NCBI RefSeq assembly: GCF_003353425.1
Contig: NZ_QRAO01000004.1
Span: 124,001 to 188,000, forward strand
Direction of reading: 5' to 3'
DNA: 64,000 nt
From: Marinirhabdus gelatinilytica
Lineage (GTDB): Bacteria > Bacteroidota > Bacteroidia > Flavobacteriales > Flavobacteriaceae
Made by a program: the position numbers and the translations under genes. Under the pieces are notes generated by a model, which saw only the letters and a list, made by a program, of their open reading frames with translations, made no database searches and was not told the origin of the DNA. Below are positions 7,784 through 16,765 of the stretch, piece by piece. Each line of letters opens with the position of its first letter. The first letter of the stretch is position 1.

Positions 7784-8698
7784 ATGGTTCAAGAGGCAGA
7801 AAAAGTTACCGAAAAAATTGAAGAAGTTGTAAAAGAGGATATCTGGGGAGCCATCAAGGAATTCCTCAATCTCGGTATTCATTTTGGCGAAGGTGACAAG
7901 GAGATTCACATTACCGTAGGGCTTATACTGGTTGTGACCATTTCCTTTTTGGTGGCCAGCTTTTTGCTTAAATGGATAAGAAAATTATTTACCCGAAGAA
8001 TGGCCGAACCCGATAAGCTAAAGTTTATCAGCGTCTTCAAGTTTATTAAATACATTGTTTATGTAATTGTAGTTTTTGCAACCCTAAGCCTTGCAGGCTT
8101 TAATGTAACACCTTTTCTCGCCGCCTCGGCAGCCCTGCTGGTAGGATTAGGGTTGGCCTTGCAGGAACTGTTCCAAGACGTAATTGGAGGCATCTTTATA
8201 ATTGTGGATAAATCACTGCTGGTAGGAGATATCATTGAAGTAGAGGGAAAAGTAGGGCGGGTTATCGATATAAAGCTAAGGACTACAAGAGCCATAACCC
8301 GGGACGACAAAATCATTATCATTCCCAACCATAAGTTTATTAGTGACCTTGTTTTCAACTACACCCAAAACCATAGGTCCACTAGGGAATTTGTAAGGGT
8401 TGGCGTTGCCTATGGCAGCGAAACTGCAAAGGTAAAGGAACTGTTGTTGCGCAGTGTTGAAAAGCAGAGCGGCGTATTAAAGAGTCCAAAACCCTTTGTC
8501 TTGTTTGAGGATTTTGGGGATTCGGCACTAGTGTTCAGTGTTCATTTCTTTATAAACGATAGTTTCGTAGACCCCAAGATAAAGAGTGAGATACGGTTTA
8601 CGATAGACAGGCTCTTCCGTGAAAACAATGTTACCATTCCTTTCCCTCAGCGCGATGTGCATTTGTTCACCCAAAACGTACCAAACCCCAAAGAGTAG
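7784..8698 (+). CDS. Small-conductance mechanosensitive channel, MscS family
   Basis: 304 residues. Three membrane helices near 43-67, 88-108 and 113-135. The last is Gly/Ala-rich (AASAALLVGLGLALQELFQDVIGGIFI) and is the pore helix of MscS proteins. The beta domain follows with VGDIIEVEGKVGRVIDIKLRTT and IIIPNHKFI. The channel opens under membrane tension to release solutes during osmotic downshift. Translationally linked to the ABC exporter, which may point to shared ion or osmotic control (inference). Confidence 0.9.
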   Translation: MVQEAEKVTEKIEEVVKEDIWGAIKEFLNLGIHFGEGDKEIHITVGLILVVTISFLVASFLLKWIRKLFTRRMAEPDKLKFISVFKFIKYIVYVIVVFATLSLAGFNVTPFLAASAALLVGLGLALQELFQDVIGGIFIIVDKSLLVGDIIEVEGKVGRVIDIKLRTTRAITRDDKIIIIPNHKFISDLVFNYTQNHRSTREFVRVGVAYGSETAKVKELLLRSVEKQSGVLKSPKPFVLFEDFGDSALVFSVHFFINDSFVDPKIKSEIRFTIDRLFRENNVTIPFPQRDVHLFTQNVPNPKE

Positions 8699-8776
8699 GC
8701 TTACGTTATTTTATGACAACGCTAACAGTAGGATTAAATTAGGTTATGTAATTTTAACATTCAGAAAATACCCTTT

Positions 8777-9685
8777 ATGAATTTAAGATTTAAACCTATC
8801 CCGTTATTGTTCCTGTTGGCTATGGTAACAATAACAATCCCCACATTTGCTCAACTTACAGATCTTGCCAGGGTTGAATACACCTATTTTCCACAAAAAG
8901 ATTCGGACAACTCTTTTAGGAGGGCAAGGGCATTTATAAACATACCGATCCAGTTGGACGACGATGCCTATCTGGTTACGGGTCTCGAATACAGAAACGT
9001 ACATTTAAAATTACAGGACTCGTTACCATTCAGTATATCTGATAACGAACGTTTTCAGAATATGGTGCTTACCATAGGGTTTACAGACAAGTTGGAAAGC
9101 GGTTGGCGATATGCACTACAAGGCGAGGCTAGGCTAGCATCAAATTTTTCAACAGGAGATATAATACGGGACGACCTGATATTTGGAGGAAGTTTTTACT
9201 TTATAAAAGACCGTACTGGCGAAAACCTAGAAAACCCACCCGACAAACCGTGGCGCCTGATTTTGGGTTTGAATTATTCAACCACTGCGGGAAGGCCTTT
9301 CCCACTACCTTTTGTGAATTATTATAGAGAATTTGCGCCTAAATGGACCTATACAGCTGGAGTGCCTAAATCCAATATCAAGTACGAGTTTGTTAAAAAC
9401 ATGAAATTACAGGGATTTATCACCTTGGATGGGTTTTTCTCGAATATACAAGAGAACGAACCTGTAGATAATACACAAACCATAGCCGAGAATGTCTCTA
9501 TGACAACCTTGCTCTCCGGGTTGGGATACGAGTGGGAGTTTATAGATCATTTTGTGTTTTACGTGTATGCAGGCCATACACTTATCAATGACATACGCTT
9601 GCGCGACAGCAATGGTGACGATGTATTTACCATAAACGATACCAACACCTTTTACAGCAGGGGTGGCTTAAAAGTTAAAATTTAA
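8777..9685 (+). CDS. Outer-membrane beta-barrel protein, DUF6268/DUF2490-like
   Basis: 302 residues. The signal peptide ends near TFAQ (about residue 25). The mature part alternates short amphipathic strands with polar loops (YLVTGLEYRNVHLKL, WRLILGLNYSTTAGRP, FVFYVYAGHTLINDIRL), as in a monomeric outer-membrane barrel. The ARVEYTYFPQ start suggests DUF6268, but DUF2490 is possible and the function is unknown. It ends 3 bases before the response regulator gene, which implies one operon. Confidence 0.65.
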   Translation: MNLRFKPIPLLFLLAMVTITIPTFAQLTDLARVEYTYFPQKDSDNSFRRARAFINIPIQLDDDAYLVTGLEYRNVHLKLQDSLPFSISDNERFQNMVLTIGFTDKLESGWRYALQGEARLASNFSTGDIIRDDLIFGGSFYFIKDRTGENLENPPDKPWRLILGLNYSTTAGRPFPLPFVNYYREFAPKWTYTAGVPKSNIKYEFVKNMKLQGFITLDGFFSNIQENEPVDNTQTIAENVSMTTLLSGLGYEWEFIDHFVFYVYAGHTLINDIRLRDSNGDDVFTINDTNTFYSRGGLKVKI

Positions 9686-9688
9686 AAA

Positions 9689-10852
9689 ATGTCCAAGATA
9701 CTTATTATTGAAGATGAAGCAGCCATACGCAGGGTGCTCGTAAAAATACTTTCTGAAGAAAGTAAAACCTACCAAGTCACCGAGGCCGAAGACGGACTGG
9801 CTGGAACCGAATTGATCAAGAAAGAAGATTTCGACCTCGTGCTTTGCGATATAAAAATGCCCAAGATGGACGGGGTGGAAGTCTTGGAAGCCATAAAAAA
9901 AATAAAGCCAGAAACCCCCGTGGTCATGATCTCTGGCCATGGCGATCTTGATACCGCTGTAAACACCATGCGCCTGGGGGCATTCGATTATATTTCAAAA
10001 CCACCAGACCTTAACCGTTTGCTAAACACCGTACGTATAGCTTTAGACCGTAAGGAACTTGTGGTAGAAAATACCCGCCTCAAGAAAAAAGTGAGCAAGA
10101 ATTACGAAATGGTAGGAGAGAGCGATGCGATTGTACATATAAAGGAAATGATAGAGAAGGTAGCTCCTACAGAGGCTCGTGTTCTCATTACAGGTCCCAA
10201 TGGTACCGGGAAAGAACTTGTGGCCCACTGGTTGCACCAGAAAAGCGAAAGAAACAAAGGACCCATGATTGAGGTAAACTGTGCAGCAATTCCCAGTGAA
10301 TTGATAGAGAGCGAACTCTTTGGGCACGTCAAGGGGGCCTTTACCTCGGCAAACAAGGACCGTGCAGGAAAATTCGAAGCTGCGAATGGAGGTACTATCT
10401 TCCTAGATGAAGTAGGGGATATGAGTCTTCCAGCCCAAGCAAAAGTATTACGTGCCCTTCAGGAAAATAAGGTACAGCGCGTAGGGAGCGATAAGGATAT
10501 AAAAGTAGATGTGCGCGTACTAGCGGCAACTAACAAAAATTTAAAAAAGGAAATAGAAGAGGGTAGCTTTCGTGAGGATCTATACCACCGTCTGGCCGTG
10601 ATACTTATTAAAGTCCCGCCACTCAACGAGCGCCGTGACGATATCCCGGTATTGGTAGATTATTTTACGCAAAAAATAGCCTCGGAACACGGTACGGGAC
10701 AAAAGAAATTTTCAGACAAGGCCTTAAAAAAATTAAAGGAGTACGACTGGACCGGTAACATTAGGGAACTCAGGAACGTAGTAGAACGATTGATTATCTT
10801 GGGTGGTACCGAAGTAAGCGAAGAAGACGTAAAACTATTTGCTAGTAAATAA
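9689..10852 (+). CDS. Sigma-54 type response regulator without DNA-binding domain
   Basis: 387 residues. Receiver domain at 1-120 with the acidic pocket (E8, D9), phospho-acceptor D54 and K104. AAA+ domain at about 140-375 with Walker A GPNGTGKE (169-176), GAFTSA in place of GAFTGA (216-221), Walker B GGTIFLDE (234-241) and the arginine finger in REDLYHRL. The protein stops at VKLFASK right after the AAA+ lid, so the C-terminal Fis-type helix-turn-helix of NtrC is absent. It would activate sigma-54 holoenzyme from solution, like other activators lacking this domain. No histidine kinase lies next to it. Confidence 0.88.
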   Translation: MSKILIIEDEAAIRRVLVKILSEESKTYQVTEAEDGLAGTELIKKEDFDLVLCDIKMPKMDGVEVLEAIKKIKPETPVVMISGHGDLDTAVNTMRLGAFDYISKPPDLNRLLNTVRIALDRKELVVENTRLKKKVSKNYEMVGESDAIVHIKEMIEKVAPTEARVLITGPNGTGKELVAHWLHQKSERNKGPMIEVNCAAIPSELIESELFGHVKGAFTSANKDRAGKFEAANGGTIFLDEVGDMSLPAQAKVLRALQENKVQRVGSDKDIKVDVRVLAATNKNLKKEIEEGSFREDLYHRLAVILIKVPPLNERRDDIPVLVDYFTQKIASEHGTGQKKFSDKALKKLKEYDWTGNIRELRNVVERLIILGGTEVSEEDVKLFASK

Positions 10853-10875
10853 ACTTTATTAAAATTACCTGTTGC

Positions 10876-10920
10876 CTCCCTTTCGGGGAGATCAGAATTG
10901 CTTTTCGCAATTCTGGGTGG
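10876..10920. repeat. Two adjacent palindromes between the regulator and ppk2
   Basis: CTCCC and GGGAG (10876-10880, 10886-10890), then CAGAATTGC and GCAATTCTG (10893-10901, 10907-10915) with a TTTTC loop, flanked by GGTGGGG. The compact GC-rich layout resembles the palindromic elements near 38.3 and 62.7 kb. It may end the upstream transcript although no long T run follows. Confidence 0.6.
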
Positions 10921-10961
10921 GGAATACTAAATTTTTGAACCAGCAAGAAAATAAAAAATAT

Positions 10962-11837
10962 ATGGAAGTATCTATTTCAAACTACAAAGTAGTTGGGAGT
11001 ACTAAGATTTCAGACTTAAAGAGCCACGAGGATTTTGGTGCTTCAAAAAAAAAGCTTGAAAAAGAACTGGAAAAAACTCGAGAAAAACTTGGTGAACTAC
11101 AGGATACCCTCTATGCCCACGGAAAATACGCCGTACTGGTATGTCTACAGGGAATGGATACCGCAGGAAAGGATAGTTTGATTCGTGAGGTTTTCAAAGA
11201 TTTTAATGCACGTGGTGTGGTTGTGCATAGTTTTAAAGTACCCACCGAGCTGGAGAAAAACCATGATTATCTATGGCGCCATTACATTGCATTACCCGCA
11301 CGTGGCAAGTTTGGTGTTTTCAATAGGACACATTACGAAAATGTACTGGTTACGCGCGTCCATCCCGAATACATCTTGGGCGAAAACCTTCCCGATGTAA
11401 ACAGTGTTGCAGATATAGACAAAGAATTTTGGGACAAGCGTTTCGAACAGATCAATAATTTTGAAAGAACCATTGCCGAAAATGGAACACTCATCTTTAA
11501 ATTCTTCCTCAACCTCTCTAAAGAAGAACAAAAAAACCGGTTACTGCGCAGGTTGAACAAACCCAACAAACACTGGAAATTCTCTCCGGGAGATCTCAAG
11601 GAGCGAAAACTTTGGGATTCTTACATGGATTGCTACGAAGATATTTTGAACCGAACGTCACACCCCCACGCCCCTTGGTACGCGATCCCGGCCGATGATA
11701 AACCTGCCGCACGATATATTGTGGCATCCATATTGCTGGAAGAACTTGAAAAATACAAAGACATCAAAGAACCCGAACTGGACGCCGATGTAAAGGCTCG
11801 TATCGAAGAGTTTAAAGACCAACTCCAAAACGAGTAA
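10962..11837 (+). CDS. ppk2: PPK2 family polyphosphate:nucleotide phosphotransferase
   Basis: 291 residues from ATG 10962; a TTG at 10872 would add 30 residues that read through the palindromes and is unlikely. Walker A GMDTAGKDSLIREVF lies near residues 64-78, and FNRTHYENVLVTRV and RRLNKPNKHWKFSPGDLKERKLWDSYMD (in pieces) follow the PPK2 pattern. The single-domain form transfers phosphate between polyphosphate and nucleotides. Whether ADP, AMP or GDP is preferred cannot be read from the sequence. It is monocistronic by spacing. Confidence 0.9.
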   Translation: MEVSISNYKVVGSTKISDLKSHEDFGASKKKLEKELEKTREKLGELQDTLYAHGKYAVLVCLQGMDTAGKDSLIREVFKDFNARGVVVHSFKVPTELEKNHDYLWRHYIALPARGKFGVFNRTHYENVLVTRVHPEYILGENLPDVNSVADIDKEFWDKRFEQINNFERTIAENGTLIFKFFLNLSKEEQKNRLLRRLNKPNKHWKFSPGDLKERKLWDSYMDCYEDILNRTSHPHAPWYAIPADDKPAARYIVASILLEELEKYKDIKEPELDADVKARIEEFKDQLQNE

Positions 11838-11934
11838 TTTTAGCTTTCTGTAATTATTGATACATTTACACGTCATTGTTTACAGGACGTAGCATTACCA
11901 ATTCGGTTTAATTTCTTGAACTATATTTATTACT

Positions 11935-13347
11935 ATGAAAAAGATATTTCTTTTACTTGCCATCACCGCAATAACAGCCTCAGCAACCGCCCAAAAAGTA
12001 AACAAAGCAGATTCTACCCAACTTCGAAATATATTCGATGTAGCCCTATTGAACGGCAAAAGTTACGATTGGCTGGATTACTTAAGTAACGAAATTGGAG
12101 GCCGTCTTTCTGGCTCCGTTCAGGCAGACCGTGCTGTGCGCTATACCGAAAAGGAACTGAACGAACTTGGCTTGGATAAAGTATGGTTACAACCCGTTAT
12201 GGTACCTAAATGGACACGTGGCTTTAAGGAATATGCCTATATAGAAACTGCACCGGGAAGGACTTCGGTAGTGAATATTTGTGCCTTGGGAGGCTCAGTG
12301 CCAACCCCGCCCACAGGCCTAAAAACCGAAGTGATAGAAGTACAGAACTTTGAAGATCTGGAACGCTTCGGTCGTGAACAGATTGAAGGGAAGATTGTAT
12401 TTTACAATCGCCCCATGCAAGCAGATCTTATCCAAACTTTTGAAGCCTATGGAGGTTGCGTAGATCAGCGGTACGCCGGGGCTATGGAGGCCGCAAAATA
12501 CGGTGCCGTGGGGATTGTAGTGCGTTCTATGAATTTGCGTCAAGACGACTTTCCACATACAGGTTCAATGAGCTATGGAGACACCCCACCAGGGCAGCGT
12601 ATCCCGGCCTGTGCCATTAGTACTAACGATGCCGATTACCTGAGCAATGCCCTCTCGCTAAAACCAGACCTGAAATTTTATTTTAAACAAAGCTGCCAGA
12701 CACACGAAGATGTAGAATCCTATAACGTGATTGGCGAGATTACAGGTAGTGTATACCCCAATAAATATATTGTGGTTGGAGGACACCTGGACTCTTGGGA
12801 TCTGGGGGATGGAGCCCATGACGATGGTGCGGGTTGTGTACAATCTATGGAAGTGTTACGATTGCTAAAGCAAACCAACTATAAGCCTAAGCACAGTATA
12901 CGGGTAGTATTGTTTATGAACGAGGAAAACGGATTGCGCGGTGGACGCAAATATGCCGAAGAAGCTAGGTTGAAAAACGAAAAACACATCTTCGCCCTAG
13001 AGAGTGATGCTGGTGGCTTTACCCCACGCGGGTTCTCTTTTGATACAGATGACGCCAACTTTAAACAGATTGAAAGCTGGAAACCTTTGTTCAAACCGTA
13101 TTTGATCCACTTTTTTGAAAAAGGAGGCAGTGGGGCAGACATCGGTCCGCTAAAGGATGGTACGGTGGTCTTGGCAGGACTGCGTCCAGACTCCCAGCGG
13201 TATTTCGATTACCATCACGCCGCCAACGATACCTTCGATGCCGTGAACAAGCGTGAACTGGAATTGGGAGGAGCCACTATGGCAAGCTTGGTGTACCTTA
13301 TCGATAAATACGGCATTAAAAATGAAACTACCGAGGTAAAAAACTAG
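11935..13347 (+). CDS. Exported M28 family metallopeptidase
   Basis: 470 residues. Signal peptide ends near ATAQ (about residue 19). A PA-type insert (about 130-240) precedes the M28 zinc site: VVGGHLDSWDLGDGAHDDGAG near 280-299 supplies His and Asp ligands, FMNEENGLRGG the catalytic Glu pair, and ALESDAGGF and FDYHHAANDTFD the later Asp and His ligands. M28 aminopeptidases and carboxypeptidases remove terminal residues in the periplasm or outside. No T9SS tail is seen. The DUF2071 gene starts 2 bases downstream. Confidence 0.88.
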   Translation: MKKIFLLLAITAITASATAQKVNKADSTQLRNIFDVALLNGKSYDWLDYLSNEIGGRLSGSVQADRAVRYTEKELNELGLDKVWLQPVMVPKWTRGFKEYAYIETAPGRTSVVNICALGGSVPTPPTGLKTEVIEVQNFEDLERFGREQIEGKIVFYNRPMQADLIQTFEAYGGCVDQRYAGAMEAAKYGAVGIVVRSMNLRQDDFPHTGSMSYGDTPPGQRIPACAISTNDADYLSNALSLKPDLKFYFKQSCQTHEDVESYNVIGEITGSVYPNKYIVVGGHLDSWDLGDGAHDDGAGCVQSMEVLRLLKQTNYKPKHSIRVVLFMNEENGLRGGRKYAEEARLKNEKHIFALESDAGGFTPRGFSFDTDDANFKQIESWKPLFKPYLIHFFEKGGSGADIGPLKDGTVVLAGLRPDSQRYFDYHHAANDTFDAVNKRELELGGATMASLVYLIDKYGIKNETTEVKN

Positions 13348-13349
13348 AT

Positions 13350-14060
13350 ATGAGTTTTTTAACCGCAGAGTGGCGAAGACTTGCATTTGCAAATTATAGT
13401 ATTGATCCTGAAATATTAAAGCCGTTCGTGCCTTTTAAAACAGAACTGGATCTATACAAGGGAACTTGCTTTGTGAGTCTTGTTGGCTTTATGTTCAGAA
13501 ACGTGAAGTTGCTGGGGATGAAAATCCCCGGTCACATAAACTTTGAGGAAGTAAACCTCCGTTTTTATGTTCGGTTTAAAGAAAACGGTTTGTGGAAGCG
13601 AGGTGTGGTCTTTATTAAAGAAATTGTGCCAAAACATGCTATTAGTTTTGTTGCTAACACGGTGTATAACGAAGTATACGAAACGCGGAAAATGAACCAT
13701 ATTTGGGAAGAAAATAATGGAGAACTTCGTACAGCGTATCGTTGGAAAAACAAACAGCAATGGTTCTCGTTCGAGATAATTTCAGAAAAAGGAGCTAGAC
13801 CCATCACCCAAAATTCTCAAGACGAGTTTATCACCGAACACTATTGGGGGTATAACAAAACCTCTAAAAACAAAACTACCGAATACGAAGTGACACATCC
13901 AAAATGGGATGTTTACGACGTGAAAAACTATACGATTGAAACAGATTTCGCCAAAGAATACGGAGAGGAATTCCGTTTTCTGAATGCTGCGACACCTGCC
14001 TCGGTGATGCTCGCCGAAGGGTCCCCAATAACAATTGAAAGTAAGAAAACAATAAGATAG
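13350..14060 (+). CDS. DUF2071 (YqjF) family protein
   Basis: 236 residues beginning MSFLTAEWRRLAFANYSI, with LVGFMFRNVKLLG, EVNLRFYV and ARPITQNSQDEFITEHYWGY, which match DUF2071. No signal peptide and no membrane segment, so cytoplasmic. The biochemical role of the family is unknown. It sits in line with the peptidase gene with a 2-base gap and converges with the DUF1853 gene with no gap, so its 3' end lies against the opposite stop. Confidence 0.75.
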   Translation: MSFLTAEWRRLAFANYSIDPEILKPFVPFKTELDLYKGTCFVSLVGFMFRNVKLLGMKIPGHINFEEVNLRFYVRFKENGLWKRGVVFIKEIVPKHAISFVANTVYNEVYETRKMNHIWEENNGELRTAYRWKNKQQWFSFEIISEKGARPITQNSQDEFITEHYWGYNKTSKNKTTEYEVTHPKWDVYDVKNYTIETDFAKEYGEEFRFLNAATPASVMLAEGSPITIESKKTIR

Positions 14061-14855
14061 CTACCACCATACCACAAAAAACCGCTCTAAGGTCCCCCCA
14101 ATTTTTTTATAGACCAAGGGCGAGCGTTTTTCAGAGATCGATTGGCTTATAACTGTTTTAGCTTCCTGAAATGACATCCAGTTATCCAAACTTTCGGGCG
14201 GTAGCAACCACTCTCTCTTCTGTGGAAGGGTATACCGTGCGCTTGTGTCTTTTTCAGTTTTAAATTCACTTTCAGAAATATAATGTCCCACCACACAATC
14301 CTGGAAATGCCTTGGGAGGTTTTGTACTGCATATCCTTTTGGCACAAACACAAAAGCCTTGATGCAGTACTGTTGCTGTATATTCGATATATTAATTGAG
14401 AAGTGTTCTAAAGTCTGTACGGTTTCCCTACGATGTAACAAAGGGAACTGCTTGGTTTCCATTTTTGTGAGTTTGTCCACCAGTGTGTCTTTTCGGTTGG
14501 GGCCAATCCATTGCTGGGTGGTATGCTTGCCAAGGGTTTCGTCCAATAGGTAAAATTTGCAAGCCAGTTCTATATGGAGTGTTTGTTTGGTTTCGGTATC
14601 CCGAACGATGTAATCCAGTTCTCCCAAAGTTTCGGTAGCTCCCTGTATTTGTATGTTCTTAGCTATTTCTTGATACCGTTGTGAATGGTTCAGCCAGCTT
14701 TCAAATAAAAATTCAGCCTGTTTTCCCAGCATCTTTTCAGATGGGAATGCTATGCTATGTCCTTTTATTTCTGAAATCTCGAAAAAGGGAAAGGGGAACT
14801 CTGCTCTGGGAAGTTTCAGTAGGGGAGCTTTCAAAAAATAGTGGGCTGTATTCAT
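14061..14855 (-). CDS. DUF1853 family protein
   Basis: 264 residues from ATG 14855; a GTG at 14864 would add three residues and overlap the upstream gene. LGELDYIVRDTETKQTLHIELACKFYLLD and WIGPNRKDTLVDKLTKM follow the DUF1853 pattern. The D...E.A.K spacing there looks like a PD-(D/E)xK nuclease fold core, which fits what is generally suspected for this family, but no activity is established. The downstream end abuts the DUF2071 stop. Confidence 0.7.
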   Translation of the reverse strand: MNTAHYFLKAPLLKLPRAEFPFPFFEISEIKGHSIAFPSEKMLGKQAEFLFESWLNHSQRYQEIAKNIQIQGATETLGELDYIVRDTETKQTLHIELACKFYLLDETLGKHTTQQWIGPNRKDTLVDKLTKMETKQFPLLHRRETVQTLEHFSINISNIQQQYCIKAFVFVPKGYAVQNLPRHFQDCVVGHYISESEFKTEKDTSARYTLPQKREWLLPPESLDNWMSFQEAKTVISQSISEKRSPLVYKKIGGTLERFFVVWW

Positions 14856-14857
14856 CT

Positions 14858-15196
14858 TTAGCACGTAAATTTTCCGTCGCAGAACAATTCAATACACACC
14901 CAGATGCTAATGTTAAGCCCTATCCAGACTACGGGCAGTAAACTAAAGACCAGTGCGGTTTTCAATTTGTTTTTCGCAAAAAAGACCCAAGAAAAGATAA
15001 TTCCCAGCACTGCCACAAGCGGATAACTAAGCATAACACTGGCTGCCGCGATGGTCCAAGAGCTGGTTTCAGAACCCGGGGCATCGAACATCATGGGAGA
15101 GAACATTGCCATGAACAGAGCGGGGAACAGGGAAATAAACCAAACTATGCTTATGATGATAAGATAAATGCGAATGCCGTCTCTATGTTTTTCCAT
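14858..15196 (-). CDS. Small integral membrane protein, unknown function
   Basis: 112 residues with three predicted membrane helices (about 10-32, 48-70, 78-102) and a charged N-terminus. No family recognised. It lies upstream of the DUF1853 gene with a 2-base gap (or 7-base overlap), so the two form a small operon, divergent from the MATE gene. Confidence 0.55.
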   Translation of the reverse strand: MEKHRDGIRIYLIIISIVWFISLFPALFMAMFSPMMFDAPGSETSSWTIAAASVMLSYPLVAVLGIIFSWVFFAKNKLKTALVFSLLPVVWIGLNISIWVCIELFCDGKFTC

Positions 15197-15250
15197 AGTA
15201 GTTCAAAAAATTTATATGCGCTAAGTGCTTTTTTTAGGACAGCGGTTTTC

Positions 15251-15258
15251 TAACTTTG
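15251..15258 (+). promoter_or_regulatory. Candidate -7 element of the MATE gene
   Basis: TAACTTTG, an exact TAnnTTTG. It lies inside the longest possible reading frame of the MATE gene (GTG 15225), which argues that translation really starts downstream, at TTG 15276. Confidence 0.5.
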
Positions 15259-15275
15259 CCAAAAATCACCGCATT

Positions 15276-16646
15276 TTGCTCCAGCAATATACCAAAGAAT
15301 TTAAATACAACATCCGTCTGGCTACTCCTGTTATTTTGGGAATGTTGGGGCATACGGTGGTGCAGCTGGTAGATAACATTATGGTGGGACAGTTGGGAAC
15401 AGCAGAACTGGCTGCGGTATCTCTGGGCAATAGCTTTATGTTTGTGGCCATGAGTTTGGGAATTGGCTTTTCCACCGCCATCACTCCTTTGGTTGCCGAG
15501 GCCGATGGGGAAAACAATTTTGATGCGGGAAAATCTGCTTTCAAGCATGGGTTGTTTTTGTGTTCGGTGTTGGGGGTGCTACTTTTTTTAACCGTTTTTA
15601 TTGCTAAGCCATTGATGTACGCTATGGACCAGCCGCCAGAGGTTGTGGATTTGGCTATGCCCTATTTAAACCTCGTTGCCATTTCGTTGGTACCGCTCAT
15701 TGTTTTTCAGGCTTTTAAGCAATTTAGCGATGGGTTGTCGTTAACGCGATATCCTATGTACGCTACCATTGCCGCCAATGTGGTAAATATAGTTTTAAAC
15801 TATATTTTTATTTTTGGGAAGTTCGGGATGCCAGCACTGGGTGTAGTGGGAGCGGCAATAGGGACTTTGGCCTCCCGGGTCATTATGGTAGGATATTTAT
15901 GGTTTGTCCTCTCAAGGCACTATAAGGCAAAGGACTATGTGTTGCATATAAAACTGTTTTCTCTTTCTAAAAAAATGCTGAAGAAACTCCTCAGTTTGGG
16001 TTTTCCGTCGGCATTGCAAATGTTTTTTGAGGTTGCCATCTTTACCAGTGCTATTTGGCTCTCAGGGATATTGGGGAAGAACCCACAGGCGGCCAACCAG
16101 ATTGCGCTAAACCTATCTTCTATGACTTTTATGGTGGCCATGGGCTTTAGTGTAGTAGCAATGATACGGGTGGGCAACCAGAAAGGACTGAAACGCTTTA
16201 TAGAATTACGCCGCATTGCACTTTCCATATTTTTAATCTCTACGATCTTAGCAGTTGTTTTTGCACTGCTTTTTGTGCTTTTCCATGAGGCACTGCCTAA
16301 ATTGTATCTAGACTACGATAACGAACTGGAAGCGGTAGATAACTTTCAGGTGGCTTCCATTGCTGCAAAATTGTTGCTCATATCAGCAGTGTTTCAAATA
16401 AGCGATACTTTACAAGTAGTAGCTCTGGGTGCCCTGCGCGGGATGCAGGACGTAAAAATACCTACCGTAATCACGTTTATCGCTTACTGGTGCATTGGGT
16501 TTCCTATTTCTTATTATTTGAGTATGCACACAGCTTACGCAAGTTCTGGCATATGGATTGGCCTTCTAGCGGGTCTTACGGCTTCTGGGCTGATGTTGTT
16601 TGTTAGGTTTCATTACCTTTCCAAAAAGCTAACCATAGAGTCATAA
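15276..16646 (+). CDS. MATE family efflux transporter
   Basis: 456 residues from TTG 15276; the frame is open from GTG 15225, but a -7 element lies between the two. Twelve hydrophobic segments in two similar halves. The first half begins with RLATPVILGMLGHTVVQLVDNIMVGQLGTAELAAVSLGN (read in parts), the classic MatE signature. The proteins export cationic drugs or metabolites in exchange for Na+ or H+. Divergent from the small membrane protein at 15196; no regulator adjacent. Confidence 0.9.
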   Translation: MLQQYTKEFKYNIRLATPVILGMLGHTVVQLVDNIMVGQLGTAELAAVSLGNSFMFVAMSLGIGFSTAITPLVAEADGENNFDAGKSAFKHGLFLCSVLGVLLFLTVFIAKPLMYAMDQPPEVVDLAMPYLNLVAISLVPLIVFQAFKQFSDGLSLTRYPMYATIAANVVNIVLNYIFIFGKFGMPALGVVGAAIGTLASRVIMVGYLWFVLSRHYKAKDYVLHIKLFSLSKKMLKKLLSLGFPSALQMFFEVAIFTSAIWLSGILGKNPQAANQIALNLSSMTFMVAMGFSVVAMIRVGNQKGLKRFIELRRIALSIFLISTILAVVFALLFVLFHEALPKLYLDYDNELEAVDNFQVASIAAKLLLISAVFQISDTLQVVALGALRGMQDVKIPTVITFIAYWCIGFPISYYLSMHTAYASSGIWIGLLAGLTASGLMLFVRFHYLSKKLTIES

Positions 16647-16765
16647 AAGCGTGCATCTTCATTTATAAATAACGACTCCTTATTCATAAAACAGGTGATA
16701 AACCCTTTGTTAAAGTGCTGGTTATCCAATAGTTTCGAGGTATTAGTAACCAAAAAACTAAAATC

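Noticed and set aside
10872-10961. TTG start for ppk2
   Set aside because: The 30 extra residues read through two palindromes and are unlike any PPK2 N-terminus; ATG 10962 fits the family.
15225-15275. GTG start for the MATE gene
   Set aside because: An exact -7 promoter element lies within this stretch and the extra residues do not look like a MATE N-terminus.
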